Assembly: GCF_016889805.1 (NCBI RefSeq)
Contig: NZ_CP069535.1
Location: 3,038,001-3,102,000, forward strand
Length of the DNA: 64,000 bases
Direction: 5' to 3'
DNA from: Rhodanobacter sp. FDAARGOS 1247
Lineage (GTDB): Bacteria > Pseudomonadota > Gammaproteobacteria > Xanthomonadales > Rhodanobacteraceae
In this document: piece by piece, positions 30,283 through 39,282 of the stretch
Position numbering within the stretch: the stretch's first letter is position 1
Layout of the letters: every line of letters starts with the position of its first letter
Notes under the pieces: generated by a model
The model's database searches: none
The model's input: the letters and a program-made list of their open reading frames with translations, nothing else
Told to the model about the DNA's origin: nothing
Position numbers and translations under genes: made by a program

Positions 30283-32072
30283 GCTTCGCTCTCGGTGCTG
30301 GCGCCAGCCGCGTCGGTGGCCGGCAGGGAAAAATGAAAATGGGCGCCCTGGCCCGGTTCGGCCTCGGCCCAGACCCGGCCGCCGTGCCGGGCCACGATGC
30401 GCCGCACGTTGGCCAGCCCGATGCCGTTGCCGGGAAACTCAGAGGCGCGATGCAGGCGCTGGAACACGCCAAACAGCTTGTCCGCGTACTGCATGTCGAA
30501 GCCCGCGCCGTTGTCGCTCACGGTGAATTCGTAATTGCCGTGGCGCCCCTGCCGCACGCTCACCTCGATCTTCGCCAGCTCGCACTGTCCGGTGTACTTC
30601 ACCGCGTTGCCGAGCAGGTTCTGCCATACGGTGCGCAACATGTTCTCGTCGCCGATCACCATCGGCAGCGGCGCGATCGTCCACACGATACGCCGCCCCT
30701 CGGCGCCCGTCTCGGCCAGCGCGCGGGCCTCATCAACCAGCGACTGCATGTCCACGCCCTGCAGCCGCAAGGCGCCGCGGCCGAGTCGCGAGAACACCAG
30801 CAGGTCGTCGATCAGCAGCGCCATGCGCTGCGCCGAGTCGCCGATGACGGCCAGATAATGCGCCGACTTGTCGTCGATGCGTTCGCCCAGTTGCTGCTCC
30901 AGCTTGCGCGCAAAGCCGGCGATGTGACGCAACGGCGCGCGCAGGTCGTGGGAAACCGAATAGCTGAACGCCTCCAGTTCGCGGTTGACGTCGGAAATCT
31001 GGCTCACCTTGCCCTCGAGCTGGCGGTTGAGCTCGTTCACCTGGTGCTCGGCCAGCGCACGGGTGGTGACGTCGCTGACCGTCAGCAGCAGCGCCGGCAC
31101 GTCGCTGTCCTGCTGTTGCAGGCGCCGCGCGTTGATCACCACGTTCCGCTCCATGCCGCCGGCAGTGCGCTGGACCATGTCGTAGTCCCACAGTTCGCGG
31201 TCACGCAGCAGCACGTCGTTCAGGCGCTGCAGCAGCACGCTGTCGTTCCATGCACCGTCGCCGATCTCGGCCAGCGGCACGGCCCTTCCTGCCGGGTCCA
31301 TTCCATACAGCTCGCCGAACGCGTTGTTGACCAGCAGCGACTTGAGATTGCCGTCGAACAGCGCGATCGGTTCGCGCACGGCCTGGAAGATCATCCGCGA
31401 GCGTTGCACGGCCCGCCCTTCGCGACTCTCCGCCAGCCGGCGCTGGCCGATCTGCCGCTCCGACATCACCACGATCACGGCGAGCAGGAACAGCTGCGCC
31501 AGCGCGGTCAACGCAAGCACCACGCCACCGTCCGTGGCCTTCTCCCGCGCGGCGGCCTGCCGACTGGCAAGCAGGTCGTCTTCCGTATGCACGATTTCGT
31601 CGATTTCCGCGCTGATGCCGAACAGATCGCCCGCGTTGCGCAGCGACTGTCGCGCGCCGTCGGTATCGCCGCGGGCGATCTTCGCCCGGGCCTCTTTCAT
31701 CAGCACGATGCGACCGGTCAGCGCATTGTCGAGCGCGCCGATGCGGGTCTGCTGATCCGGGTTGTCCCGCGTCAGCCCCCGCAACTGGCGGATCAACGCG
31801 GGAATCTGCTGATCGGCGCCTATCGCACGCTGTTGCGTCTGCTGGTCGGCGTCGCCCGCCAGCAGGCGGTAGCTGGCGCTCTCGCCATCGCGCGCCAGAT
31901 AGGCCAGCTGATAGGTCACCGCCTTGATCTCGCTGGAATGGGCGACCCATGCAGCCGCCCGCTGCGTCTCCTGGATGCTGGTCCGGGTCACCACATAGGG
32001 CAGCGCCACGATGACCATCACGGCCAGCAGCAGGCCGGCCATGCGCCAGCGCGGAAGTACATTTTTTTTCAT
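30279..32072 (-). CDS. Membrane histidine kinase with CHASE3 and PAS domains
   Basis: 597 residues. It starts MKKNVLPRWRM followed by a transmembrane segment (AGLLLAVMVIVALPYVV). A periplasmic CHASE3-like helical domain follows (QETQRAAAWVAHSSEIKAV ... SYRLLAGD). A second transmembrane segment (VVLALTALAQLFLLAVIVVM) precedes a PAS domain (PIALFDGNLKSLLVNNAFGELYG). The HisKA box is FSYSVSHDLRAPLRHIAGF and HATPase_c has NLLGNAVKYTG and NGIGLANVRRIVARHGG. No chromophore-binding domain was seen. It is the first gene of the HK-RR-hybrid unit. Signal unknown. Confidence 0.88.
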   Translation of the reverse strand: MKKNVLPRWRMAGLLLAVMVIVALPYVVTRTSIQETQRAAAWVAHSSEIKAVTYQLAYLARDGESASYRLLAGDADQQTQQRAIGADQQIPALIRQLRGLTRDNPDQQTRIGALDNALTGRIVLMKEARAKIARGDTDGARQSLRNAGDLFGISAEIDEIVHTEDDLLASRQAAAREKATDGGVVLALTALAQLFLLAVIVVMSERQIGQRRLAESREGRAVQRSRMIFQAVREPIALFDGNLKSLLVNNAFGELYGMDPAGRAVPLAEIGDGAWNDSVLLQRLNDVLLRDRELWDYDMVQRTAGGMERNVVINARRLQQQDSDVPALLLTVSDVTTRALAEHQVNELNRQLEGKVSQISDVNRELEAFSYSVSHDLRAPLRHIAGFARKLEQQLGERIDDKSAHYLAVIGDSAQRMALLIDDLLVFSRLGRGALRLQGVDMQSLVDEARALAETGAEGRRIVWTIAPLPMVIGDENMLRTVWQNLLGNAVKYTGQCELAKIEVSVRQGRHGNYEFTVSDNGAGFDMQYADKLFGVFQRLHRASEFPGNGIGLANVRRIVARHGGRVWAEAEPGQGAHFHFSLPATDAAGASTESEA

Positions 32073-32189
32073 CCGGCCAGCAACCTCGATCAAGCCACCA
32101 CGGCTGGGCATTCTGGCCATTCTTGCATGTTTGCGTGACGACCAGAGCACCGTCGCGGTGCCCTGGCGTGCTTCACATTGTCACGACAA

Positions 32190-34496
32190 TCAGTGTGTTG
32201 CCGACCACGACGAGGCGGGCTGCGCCTGCATGGTGAAGTGCAATTCGCCACCGGCCACGATCTGGCCGTGACGCAACATCGGCCGCTCCAGCGGCTTGCC
32301 GTTCAGCGTCACCGAGCCCACGTACGGATGCGCGTCATCCAGCGGCGCGGCGGTGATCGTGAACGTGCGGCCGCCGTCCAGGTGAATCGCCGCGCGCGCC
32401 ACGAACGGCCGGCCGAGCGCGTACTGGTCGCTGCCCGGCGCGACCGGATAGAAGCCCAGCGCGGTGAACACGTACCAGGCCGACATCTGGCCCAGGTCAT
32501 CGTTGCCGGAGAGCCCGTCCGGCCGCGCCGCGTACTGGCTGTCCATGATCTGCTTCAGCCGCTGCTGGGCTTTCCATGGCGCGCCGGCATAGTCGTACAG
32601 ATAGGCGATGTGATGGCTGGGTTCGTTGCCATGGGCATACCAGCCGATCAGGCCGGTGATGTCCTCGACGTGCTTGAAGTGGGCCGGGTCGACCTTCGCG
32701 TCGAACAGCGCATCGAGCTTGTCCACGAACTTCGCCTCGTCGCCCATCGCGGCGACCAGGCCCGGCACGTCCTGTGGCACGTACCACGAATACTGCCAGG
32801 CATTGCCTTCGGTGAAGTCGCTGCCATAGCCCGCCGCCGTGGGATCGAACGGCTCGCGGAACGTGCCGTCGGCGAGCCGGGCGCGCATGAAGCCGGTCTT
32901 CGGGTCCCATGCGTTCTTCCAGTTGCCGGCGCGCTTTTCGAAGGTGGCCGCGATATCGTTCTTGCCCATCGCCTTCGCCATCTGCGCCAGCGACCAGTCG
33001 TCGTAGGCGTATTCCAGGGTCTTCGAGGCGCCTTCGGGTTCCTTGTCGATCGGCACGTAGCCGAGCTTCATGTAGTCGGCGAGATCCCCGTACGGCGCGT
33101 AGGTAGCGCTGGCCACCATCGCCTGCAGCGCCTTGTCCGCATCGAAGCCGCGCACGCCCTTGATGTACGCGTCGGCGATCACCGGCACCGCGTGGTAGCC
33201 GATCATGCACCAGGTCTCCAGGCCCTGGTACGCCCACACCGGCAGGATGCCGAACGGGCTGGCCTCGCGCGCCGCGATCAGCGAGCGGATGAAGTCGGTG
33301 CTGCGCTGGGGATTGAGCAGGACCATCAGCGGCTGCTGCGCCCGGTAGACATCCCACAACGACCAGGTCGAGTAGAACTCGTAGCCGTCCGCCTTGTGCA
33401 CGGCGTGGTCGGGGCCGCGATAGTCGCCGTTGACGTCCATGCTCAACGTGGGCGACAGCATCGCGTGATACAGCGCGGTATAGAACTGCGTGCGGGCGGT
33501 CTTCGGCGCGTCGATGTCGACCACTGCCAGCGCCTTGTCCCACGCGGCCGTGGCCTCGGCGCGGCGGGCGTCGAAATCCCAGCCCGCGCCGTCATGGTCG
33601 AGGTTGCCGATCGCGTTCGCCTCGCTCACCGTGGAGATCGCCACCTTCACTTCCAGCGGCTGCTTCAGCTTGCCGAAGTCGAACACGCCGACCAGGGCGC
33701 GGCCGTTCTGCGCGTCGTGATCCGCGGCGTGGTTGCCCGGACCGGCGAAGCCCTTGTAGGTCACGTCGGTCTCGCGGTTCAACAACTCGCGCGAGGTCAT
33801 CGGCTGCGAGAAGCGCATCGCGAAACACAGCTCGCGTCCCGGCGCCCAGCCGCGGGTGGTGCGGCAGCCGGTGACGGTGCCGTCGTCATGCACGCGCAGG
33901 CTGGCCCACAGCACCTTGCCGGCGTAGTCGTAGATGCTCGGGCGCAGGTCCAGCAGCAGGTGCGCCGGCTTGCCGGTCGGGAAGGTGTAGCGATGCCAGC
34001 CGATCCGGCGCCCGGCGGTGAGTTCGGCGCGCACGCCGTAATCGCTCAGGGTCACCGCGTAGTAACCGGCCTGCACCACTTCGCTGTCGTGCGAGAAGCG
34101 CGAACGGTAGCCACTGCCCGGTTTGGCCGGATCGCCCGGTTCCAGCCGCACGTCGCCGGCGATCGGCATCACCAGCACGTCGCCCAGGTCCGAATGGCCG
34201 GAGCCGGAGAAGTGCGTGTGCGAGAAACCCAGGATGCTGCTGTCGCCGTACTGGTAGCCGGCGGCCCATTTGTACGCATGCTTGAAATCCGGCATCGCGG
34301 TGTCCGGCGACAGCTGGATCATCCCGAACGGCACCGTGGCGCCGGGAAAGGTGTGGCCGTCGCCGCCCGTGCCGATGCGTGGATCGACCGCCGCCGCATG
34401 GCCTTGCACGGCATGCGCGCTGGCGGGTGCGAGGGCGGCGATGCCGAACGCGGCACCGAGCAGACGGGGAAGCACAGCGCGCAAGCGGACGGTCAT
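32190..34496 (-). CDS. Exported GH92 alpha-mannosidase
   Basis: 768-residue Ca2+-dependent exo-alpha-mannosidase family member. The signal peptide ends near ASAHA. The family N-terminal block is VDPRIGTGGDGHTFPGATVPFGMIQLSPDT. The catalytic-domain block includes GLSGNDDLGQMSAWYVFTALGFYPV, where the acidic pair is expected. No second domain was seen; about 750 residues is normal. It diverges from the LacI gene across a gap with two matching operators. It probably releases mannose from mannosides or N-glycan-type material in the periplasm or outside the cell. Confidence 0.92.
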   Translation of the reverse strand: MTVRLRAVLPRLLGAAFGIAALAPASAHAVQGHAAAVDPRIGTGGDGHTFPGATVPFGMIQLSPDTAMPDFKHAYKWAAGYQYGDSSILGFSHTHFSGSGHSDLGDVLVMPIAGDVRLEPGDPAKPGSGYRSRFSHDSEVVQAGYYAVTLSDYGVRAELTAGRRIGWHRYTFPTGKPAHLLLDLRPSIYDYAGKVLWASLRVHDDGTVTGCRTTRGWAPGRELCFAMRFSQPMTSRELLNRETDVTYKGFAGPGNHAADHDAQNGRALVGVFDFGKLKQPLEVKVAISTVSEANAIGNLDHDGAGWDFDARRAEATAAWDKALAVVDIDAPKTARTQFYTALYHAMLSPTLSMDVNGDYRGPDHAVHKADGYEFYSTWSLWDVYRAQQPLMVLLNPQRSTDFIRSLIAAREASPFGILPVWAYQGLETWCMIGYHAVPVIADAYIKGVRGFDADKALQAMVASATYAPYGDLADYMKLGYVPIDKEPEGASKTLEYAYDDWSLAQMAKAMGKNDIAATFEKRAGNWKNAWDPKTGFMRARLADGTFREPFDPTAAGYGSDFTEGNAWQYSWYVPQDVPGLVAAMGDEAKFVDKLDALFDAKVDPAHFKHVEDITGLIGWYAHGNEPSHHIAYLYDYAGAPWKAQQRLKQIMDSQYAARPDGLSGNDDLGQMSAWYVFTALGFYPVAPGSDQYALGRPFVARAAIHLDGGRTFTITAAPLDDAHPYVGSVTLNGKPLERPMLRHGQIVAGGELHFTMQAQPASSWSATH

Positions 34497-34507
34497 CTGA
34501 TCTACCT

Positions 34508-34521
34508 TTGGAACGATTCAA
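34508..34521. promoter_or_regulatory. LacI-family operator, site 1 (next to the GH92 start)
   Basis: TTGGAACGATTCAA is a pseudo-palindrome centred on CG, typical of LacI-family sites. It lies 12 bases upstream of the GH92 start codon. Its core (GGAACGATTC) closely matches site 2. Confidence 0.6.
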
Positions 34522-34596
34522 GTCCGCACGCTATCATCCGGGAAGGGACCTGGCATGCTGCACTGCGACGTGCCGAACTGCTGCGATAAGCTAAAT

Positions 34597-34610
34597 TTGG
34601 ATCGTTCTAA
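34597..34610. promoter_or_regulatory. LacI-family operator, site 2 (next to the lacI-type gene start)
   Basis: TTGGATCGTTCTAA, on the other strand TTAGAACGATCCAA, shares the xGAACGATyC core with site 1. It lies 14 bases upstream of the regulator's ATG, as expected for autoregulation. Confidence 0.6.
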
Positions 34611-34623
34611 TCAGGCAAACTGC

Positions 34624-35676
34624 ATGTCGAGTCATACCCCGATCGGGCGCAAGGTCACCCTGAACGACATCGCCGCCGGCTGCGACGTATCGCGCGCCAC
34701 GGTCTCGCTGGTGCTGCGCGGCAGCCCGCTGGTGAACAAGCACACCCGCGCCCGGGTCGAGGAAGAACTGCGCCGGCAGGGCTACGTCTACAACCGCGCC
34801 GCCGCCAACCTGCGCCGCCGCACCTCGACCAGCATCGCGCTGGTGCTGAACGACCTGGCCAACCCGTTCTTCGCCGAATTCGCCGCCGGCGTGGACGAGG
34901 CGCTGGCCGCCGCCGGCTTCGTTACCCTGCTCGGCTGCACCGGCGAATCGGTCGCGCGCGAGCAGGCCGTGCTCGGTTCGCTGCTGGAACACGGCCCGGC
35001 CGGCATCATCCTGTCGCCGGCCGAGCACAGCAAGGCGCCGGACGTGCTGGCCGTCGTCGGAAGGCGCGCACCGATGCTGCTGTTCAATCGCGAACTCGGT
35101 GGCACCCTGCCCGAGTTCGCGCACTGGGACCAGCTGATGCTGGACAACCAGCACGGCGCCCGCCTCGCCACCGAACACCTGATTGCCCGCGGCCACCGGC
35201 GCATTGCGTTCTTCGGCGGCCACCACGACTCCAGTTCGTGCCGGCAGCGCCATGCCGGTTACGTCGAGGCGATGCACGCCGCCGGACTGCGCACCGAACC
35301 GGACTGGCGCGTCGAATGCGCGCCAACCCGGCTCGATGCCGCCCATCGGACCGAGGCCCTGTTCGCCGGCACGCTCGCACCCACCGCGGCGGTCTGCTAC
35401 AACGACGCGGTCGCGCTGGGCCTGATGCTCGGCCTCAACCAGCGCGGGCTGCGCCCGGGCCATGATTTCGCGCTGACCGGTTTCGACGACATCGCCGAGG
35501 CGGCACTCGGCATGCCGCCGTTGACCACCTTGTCGGCTGCACCGCACGAACGCGGCAAGCAGGCCGCACAATTGGTGCTGCAACGACTGCAGCAACCGCA
35601 GGCCGCCAGCCGCCGCACCATCGCACCGGTGCGGCTGATGGTGCGCGAAAGCAGCTGCCCACCACCCGCCGCCTGA
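34624..35676 (+). CDS. LacI-family transcriptional regulator of the mannoside locus
   Basis: 350 residues. The N-terminal helix-turn-helix and hinge are VTLNDIAAGCDVSRATVSLVLRGSPLVNKHTRARVEEELRRQGYVYN (split here by family motif). A periplasmic-binding-protein-like sugar domain follows (SIALVLNDLANPFFAEFAAGVDEAL). The ATG at 34624 is directly before MSSHTPIGRK. It lies between the divergent GH92 gene and the transporter-kinase-isomerase genes. The effector is likely mannose or a derivative (inference from neighbours). Confidence 0.9.
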   Translation: MSSHTPIGRKVTLNDIAAGCDVSRATVSLVLRGSPLVNKHTRARVEEELRRQGYVYNRAAANLRRRTSTSIALVLNDLANPFFAEFAAGVDEALAAAGFVTLLGCTGESVAREQAVLGSLLEHGPAGIILSPAEHSKAPDVLAVVGRRAPMLLFNRELGGTLPEFAHWDQLMLDNQHGARLATEHLIARGHRRIAFFGGHHDSSSCRQRHAGYVEAMHAAGLRTEPDWRVECAPTRLDAAHRTEALFAGTLAPTAAVCYNDAVALGLMLGLNQRGLRPGHDFALTGFDDIAEAALGMPPLTTLSAAPHERGKQAAQLVLQRLQQPQAASRRTIAPVRLMVRESSCPPPAA

Positions 35677-35706
35677 CCCATCCGCTCATTCGCACAGGGG
35701 AATTCC

Positions 35707-37035
35707 ATGGCCTTCGCTCAAGCTCCGTCACCGACGCCCGGTACACCGGCACACGGCGAGCGCTACACCGACTATCCGATGGCGCTGGGCGTGCTCACCA
35801 CCATCTTCTTCATGTGGGGCTTCCTCACCTGCCTCAACGACATCCTGATCCCGCACCTGAAGTCGGTGTTCCAGCTCGGCTACTTCCAGGCGATGCTGGT
35901 GCAGTTCACCTTCTTCGGCGCGTACTTCCTGATGGCGTTGCCGGCCGGATGGATGGTCGCCGCGCTGGGCTACAAGAAGGGCATCGTGGCGGGGCTGGCG
36001 ATTGCCGGCGTGGGCGCGCTGGGCTTCTGGCCCGCCGCCACGCTGCAGCTGTATCCCGCCTTCCTCGCCGCGCTGTTCGTGCTGGCCACCGGCATCACCG
36101 TGCTGCAGGTGGCGGCCAATCCCTACGTGGCGCTGCTGGGGCCGGAGCGCACCAGTTCCAGCCGGCTGACCCTGGCCCAGGCGCTGAACTCGTTCGGCAC
36201 CTTCCTGGCGCCGCTGTTCGGCGGCATGCTGATTCTTTCCAGCGTGGTGAAGAGTCCGGCCGAACTGGCCGCGTTGCCGCCGGCCGAACACCTGGCCTAC
36301 CAGGCACAACAGGCGCAGGCCGTGCAGGGTCCGTACATCGGCCTGGCCGTGGTGCTGTTCCTGCTGGCCGTCTTCGTCTGGCTGTTCCGCCTGCCCGCGC
36401 TGAGCGAGGCCACCGACAAGGGCGACCACGACCGCCACAGCTTCGCCGAGGTGTTGCGCCACCCGCACGTGCTGTTCGGCGTGCTGGGCATCTTCTTCTA
36501 CGTGGGCGCCGAGGTTTCGATCGGCAGCTTCATGGTGAACTACCTGTCGCAGCCCGAGATCGGCCATGTCAGCGAGCAGCAGGCCGCGAAGTACGTGTCG
36601 TACTACTGGCTGGGCGCGATGATCGGCCGTTTCATCGGCTCGGCGCTGATGGCGAAGTTCTCGCCGCGCAAGCTGCTGGCCGGCTTCGCCGCGATCAATG
36701 CGCTGCTGGTGCTGACCACCATGCTCACCACGGGTGACGTGGCGATGGTCAGCATCATCGCCATCGGCCTGTTCAACTCGATCATGTTCCCGACCATCTT
36801 CGCGCTCGGCATCGAGCGGCTGGGGTCGATGACCAGCAAGGCCTCCAGCCTGCTGATCATGGCCATCGTCGGTGGCGCGATCATCCCGCCGCTGCAGGGC
36901 CTGCTCGCCGACCACATCGGCCTGCAGCACGCATTCTTCCTGCCGCTGCTGTGCTACCTGTACATCGTGTTCTACGGCCTGAGCGGCTCGCGCATCCGCG
37001 GCCTGCCCGCCGACGCCTCGCAAAGGGGGTCGTGA
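35707..37035 (+). CDS. Sugar:H+ symporter, FucP/GluP-type MFS
   Basis: 442-residue inner-membrane transporter with about 12 membrane segments. GVLTTIFFMWGFLTCLNDILIPHLK is the FucP/GluP (fucose, glucose/galactose) signature. LAQALNSFGTFLAPLFGG and LLGAMIGRFIG-like loops (WLGAMIGRFIGSALM) also fit. It lies 30 bases after lacI and abuts the kinase (the next start follows its stop directly). Likely imports mannose released by GH92, but glucose or galactose cannot be excluded. Confidence 0.88.
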   Translation: MAFAQAPSPTPGTPAHGERYTDYPMALGVLTTIFFMWGFLTCLNDILIPHLKSVFQLGYFQAMLVQFTFFGAYFLMALPAGWMVAALGYKKGIVAGLAIAGVGALGFWPAATLQLYPAFLAALFVLATGITVLQVAANPYVALLGPERTSSSRLTLAQALNSFGTFLAPLFGGMLILSSVVKSPAELAALPPAEHLAYQAQQAQAVQGPYIGLAVVLFLLAVFVWLFRLPALSEATDKGDHDRHSFAEVLRHPHVLFGVLGIFFYVGAEVSIGSFMVNYLSQPEIGHVSEQQAAKYVSYYWLGAMIGRFIGSALMAKFSPRKLLAGFAAINALLVLTTMLTTGDVAMVSIIAIGLFNSIMFPTIFALGIERLGSMTSKASSLLIMAIVGGAIIPPLQGLLADHIGLQHAFFLPLLCYLYIVFYGLSGSRIRGLPADASQRGS

Positions 37036-38016
37036 GTGGCCGTCCATCCCATCCTGTGCTTCGGCGAGGCGCTGATCGACCTGCACGCCGACGGCTTCGA
37101 CAACCACGGCTTCGCCGTCCGCTTCGTGCCGTTCGCGGGCGGTGCGCCGGCCAACGTCGCGGTCGCCGCGGCGCGTCTCGGGGGCGCCGCCCGTTTCGCC
37201 GGCATGCTGGGGCGCGACCGCTTCGGTGATTTCCTGCTGGACAGCCTGCAGCAGGCCGGTGTCGGCACCGACGACATCGTGCGCACCGATGCGGCGAACA
37301 GCGCGCTGGCCTTCGTCACCCTTGACGCCCGCGGCGAACGCAGCTTCAGCTTCTACCGCGACAACTCGGCCGACCTGCTGTTCCGGCCGGCGCATTTCCG
37401 CGCCGACACGTTCCGCGACGTCGCCGTGTTCCACGTCTGCTCGAACAGCATGACCGACCCCGCGCTGGCCGGAACCACCCGCGAAGGCATGCAGCGCGCA
37501 CACGGCGTCGGCGCCCTGGTCAGCTTCGACCTCAACCTGCGTCCGGCGCTGTGGCCGCGCGACATCGATCCCCGCCCGCTGCTGTGGCCCGCACTGCACC
37601 TGGCCGACGTGGTGAAGCTGTCGGCCGAGGAATTCGCCTGGCTGGCGGTCGACGGCGAACAGGCCGCGCTGGATCGCATGTGGCTGGGCCGCACCCGGCT
37701 GGTGGTGGTGACCGACGGCGGGCAGCCGCTGCGCTGGTTCCACCCGGACGCCGAGGGCGAGCTGCCGTGCTACCCGGTCGAGGTGGTCGACAGCACCGCC
37801 GCCGGCGATGCCTTCGTCGGCGGCCTGCTGTGCTGCCTGGCCGAACTCGAAGCGGGCGCCGAACGACTCGATCACCTGGTGACCGAGCTGCCGCGCCTGC
37901 ACGCGATGCTGCGCTTCGCCGCCGCCTGCGGCGCGCTCACCGTCACCCGCCAGGGTTCGTTCGCCGCGATGCCGCGGGGCGACGAGGTGCTGGCCTTCAT
38001 GGAACAGCAGGCATGA
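37036..38016 (+). CDS. PfkB-family sugar kinase (probable fructokinase)
   Basis: 326-residue ribokinase-fold kinase with a GTG start directly after the transporter stop. The N-terminus is ILCFGEALIDLHADGF. The substrate motif is FAGGAPANVAVAAARLG. The catalytic-base region VVDSTAAGDAFVGGLLCCL is the PfkB signature 2 with Ala at the first Gly (AAGD). With the mannose isomerase downstream, fructose is the logical substrate (fructose to fructose 6-phosphate). Specificity is an inference. Confidence 0.87.
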   Translation: MAVHPILCFGEALIDLHADGFDNHGFAVRFVPFAGGAPANVAVAAARLGGAARFAGMLGRDRFGDFLLDSLQQAGVGTDDIVRTDAANSALAFVTLDARGERSFSFYRDNSADLLFRPAHFRADTFRDVAVFHVCSNSMTDPALAGTTREGMQRAHGVGALVSFDLNLRPALWPRDIDPRPLLWPALHLADVVKLSAEEFAWLAVDGEQAALDRMWLGRTRLVVVTDGGQPLRWFHPDAEGELPCYPVEVVDSTAAGDAFVGGLLCCLAELEAGAERLDHLVTELPRLHAMLRFAAACGALTVTRQGSFAAMPRGDEVLAFMEQQA

Positions 38017-39254
38017 ACGGCAGTCCCGATTTTCCTACCGCCGATTTCCGTTCCGCCGGGTTCCTGCGCGGGCACATCGCGCAGACGATGGCGTTCTACC
38101 ACCCCCGCGCGATCGACCCGCAGGGCGGCTTCTTCCACTACTTCCGCGACGACGGCACGATCTACGACCGCAGCCACCGGCACCTGGTCAGCAGCACCCG
38201 CTTCGTCTTCAACTACGCGATGGCGGCGATCGAATTCGGCGACGACGCGACGCTTCGAGGCGAGTACCTCGACGCCGCCCGCCACGGCCTGCGCTACCTG
38301 CGCGAGGTGCACCGCGATCCGGCCAGCGGCGGCTACGCCTGGACCATCCGCGACGGCCAGCCGGAAGACCGCACCAACCATGCCTACGGCGTCGCCTTCG
38401 TGCTGCTGGCCTGCGCCAGCGCGGTGAAAGCCGGCATCGATGAAGCCGCCGCCTGGATGGACGAGATCTGGAACCTGCTCGAACAGCGCTACTGGGATGC
38501 CGACGCCGGGCTGTACCGCGACGAGGCCGATGCCGACTGGCACTTCAGCGACTATCGCGGCCAGAACGCGAACATGCACATGTGCGAGGCGATGCTGGCC
38601 GCCTACCAGGCCAGCCGCGAGCCACGCTACCTCGACCGCGCGCACACCCTCGCCGATCACATGACCCGTCGCCAGGCCGCGCTGGCCGGCGGCCTGGTGT
38701 GGGAACACTACGACCGCGACTGGGCCATCGACTGGGACTACCACCGCGACGACCCGAAGCACCTGTTTCGCCCGTGGGGCTTCCAGCCCGGCCACCAGAC
38801 CGAATGGGCCAAGCTGCTGCTGATCATGGAGCCGCTGCTGCGCGAACGCGGTGCCGCGCCGGACTGGATGCTGCCCACCGCGCAGCACCTGTTCGACACC
38901 GTGCTGGCCCGCGCCTGGGACAACGAGTACGGCGGCATCTGCTACGGCTTCGCGCCGGACGGCAGCGTCTGCGACGACGACAAGTATTTCTGGGTGCAGG
39001 CCGAATCGCTGGCCGCCGCCGCCCTGCTGCACGAGCGCAGCGGACTGGCTGTCCATGACGACTGGTACGTGAAGCTGTGGGCGTACGCGTGGCAGCATTT
39101 CGTCGATCACCGCCATGGCGCCTGGTACCGCATCCTCACCCGCGACAACCGCAAGTACGACGACGAAAAGAGTCCCGCCGGCAAGACCGACTACCACACG
39201 ATGGGCGCCTGCCACGAACTGCTGGCGCTGATCCGTCGCGGTGGCCAGCCGTAA
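38013..39254 (+). CDS. AGE-family epimerase/isomerase (probable D-mannose isomerase)
   Basis: 413-residue (alpha/alpha)6-barrel enzyme of the N-acylglucosamine 2-epimerase superfamily. It shows the conserved His and Arg-rich segments SSTRFVFNYAMA, TNHAYGVAFVLLA, QNANMHMCEAMLAAY, PWGFQPGHQTEWAKLL and TDYHTMGACHELL. The length and GFQPGHQTEWAKLL fit bacterial mannose isomerases and YihS-like enzymes. It is ATGA-coupled to the kinase. In context it probably converts mannose to fructose, avoiding the need for a mannose kinase and ManA. Confidence 0.85.
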   Translation: MNGSPDFPTADFRSAGFLRGHIAQTMAFYHPRAIDPQGGFFHYFRDDGTIYDRSHRHLVSSTRFVFNYAMAAIEFGDDATLRGEYLDAARHGLRYLREVHRDPASGGYAWTIRDGQPEDRTNHAYGVAFVLLACASAVKAGIDEAAAWMDEIWNLLEQRYWDADAGLYRDEADADWHFSDYRGQNANMHMCEAMLAAYQASREPRYLDRAHTLADHMTRRQAALAGGLVWEHYDRDWAIDWDYHRDDPKHLFRPWGFQPGHQTEWAKLLLIMEPLLRERGAAPDWMLPTAQHLFDTVLARAWDNEYGGICYGFAPDGSVCDDDKYFWVQAESLAAAALLHERSGLAVHDDWYVKLWAYAWQHFVDHRHGAWYRILTRDNRKYDDEKSPAGKTDYHTMGACHELLALIRRGGQP

Positions 39255-39282
39255 AGCGTCTTCCCTTCCCCAAAGGCTTCGC

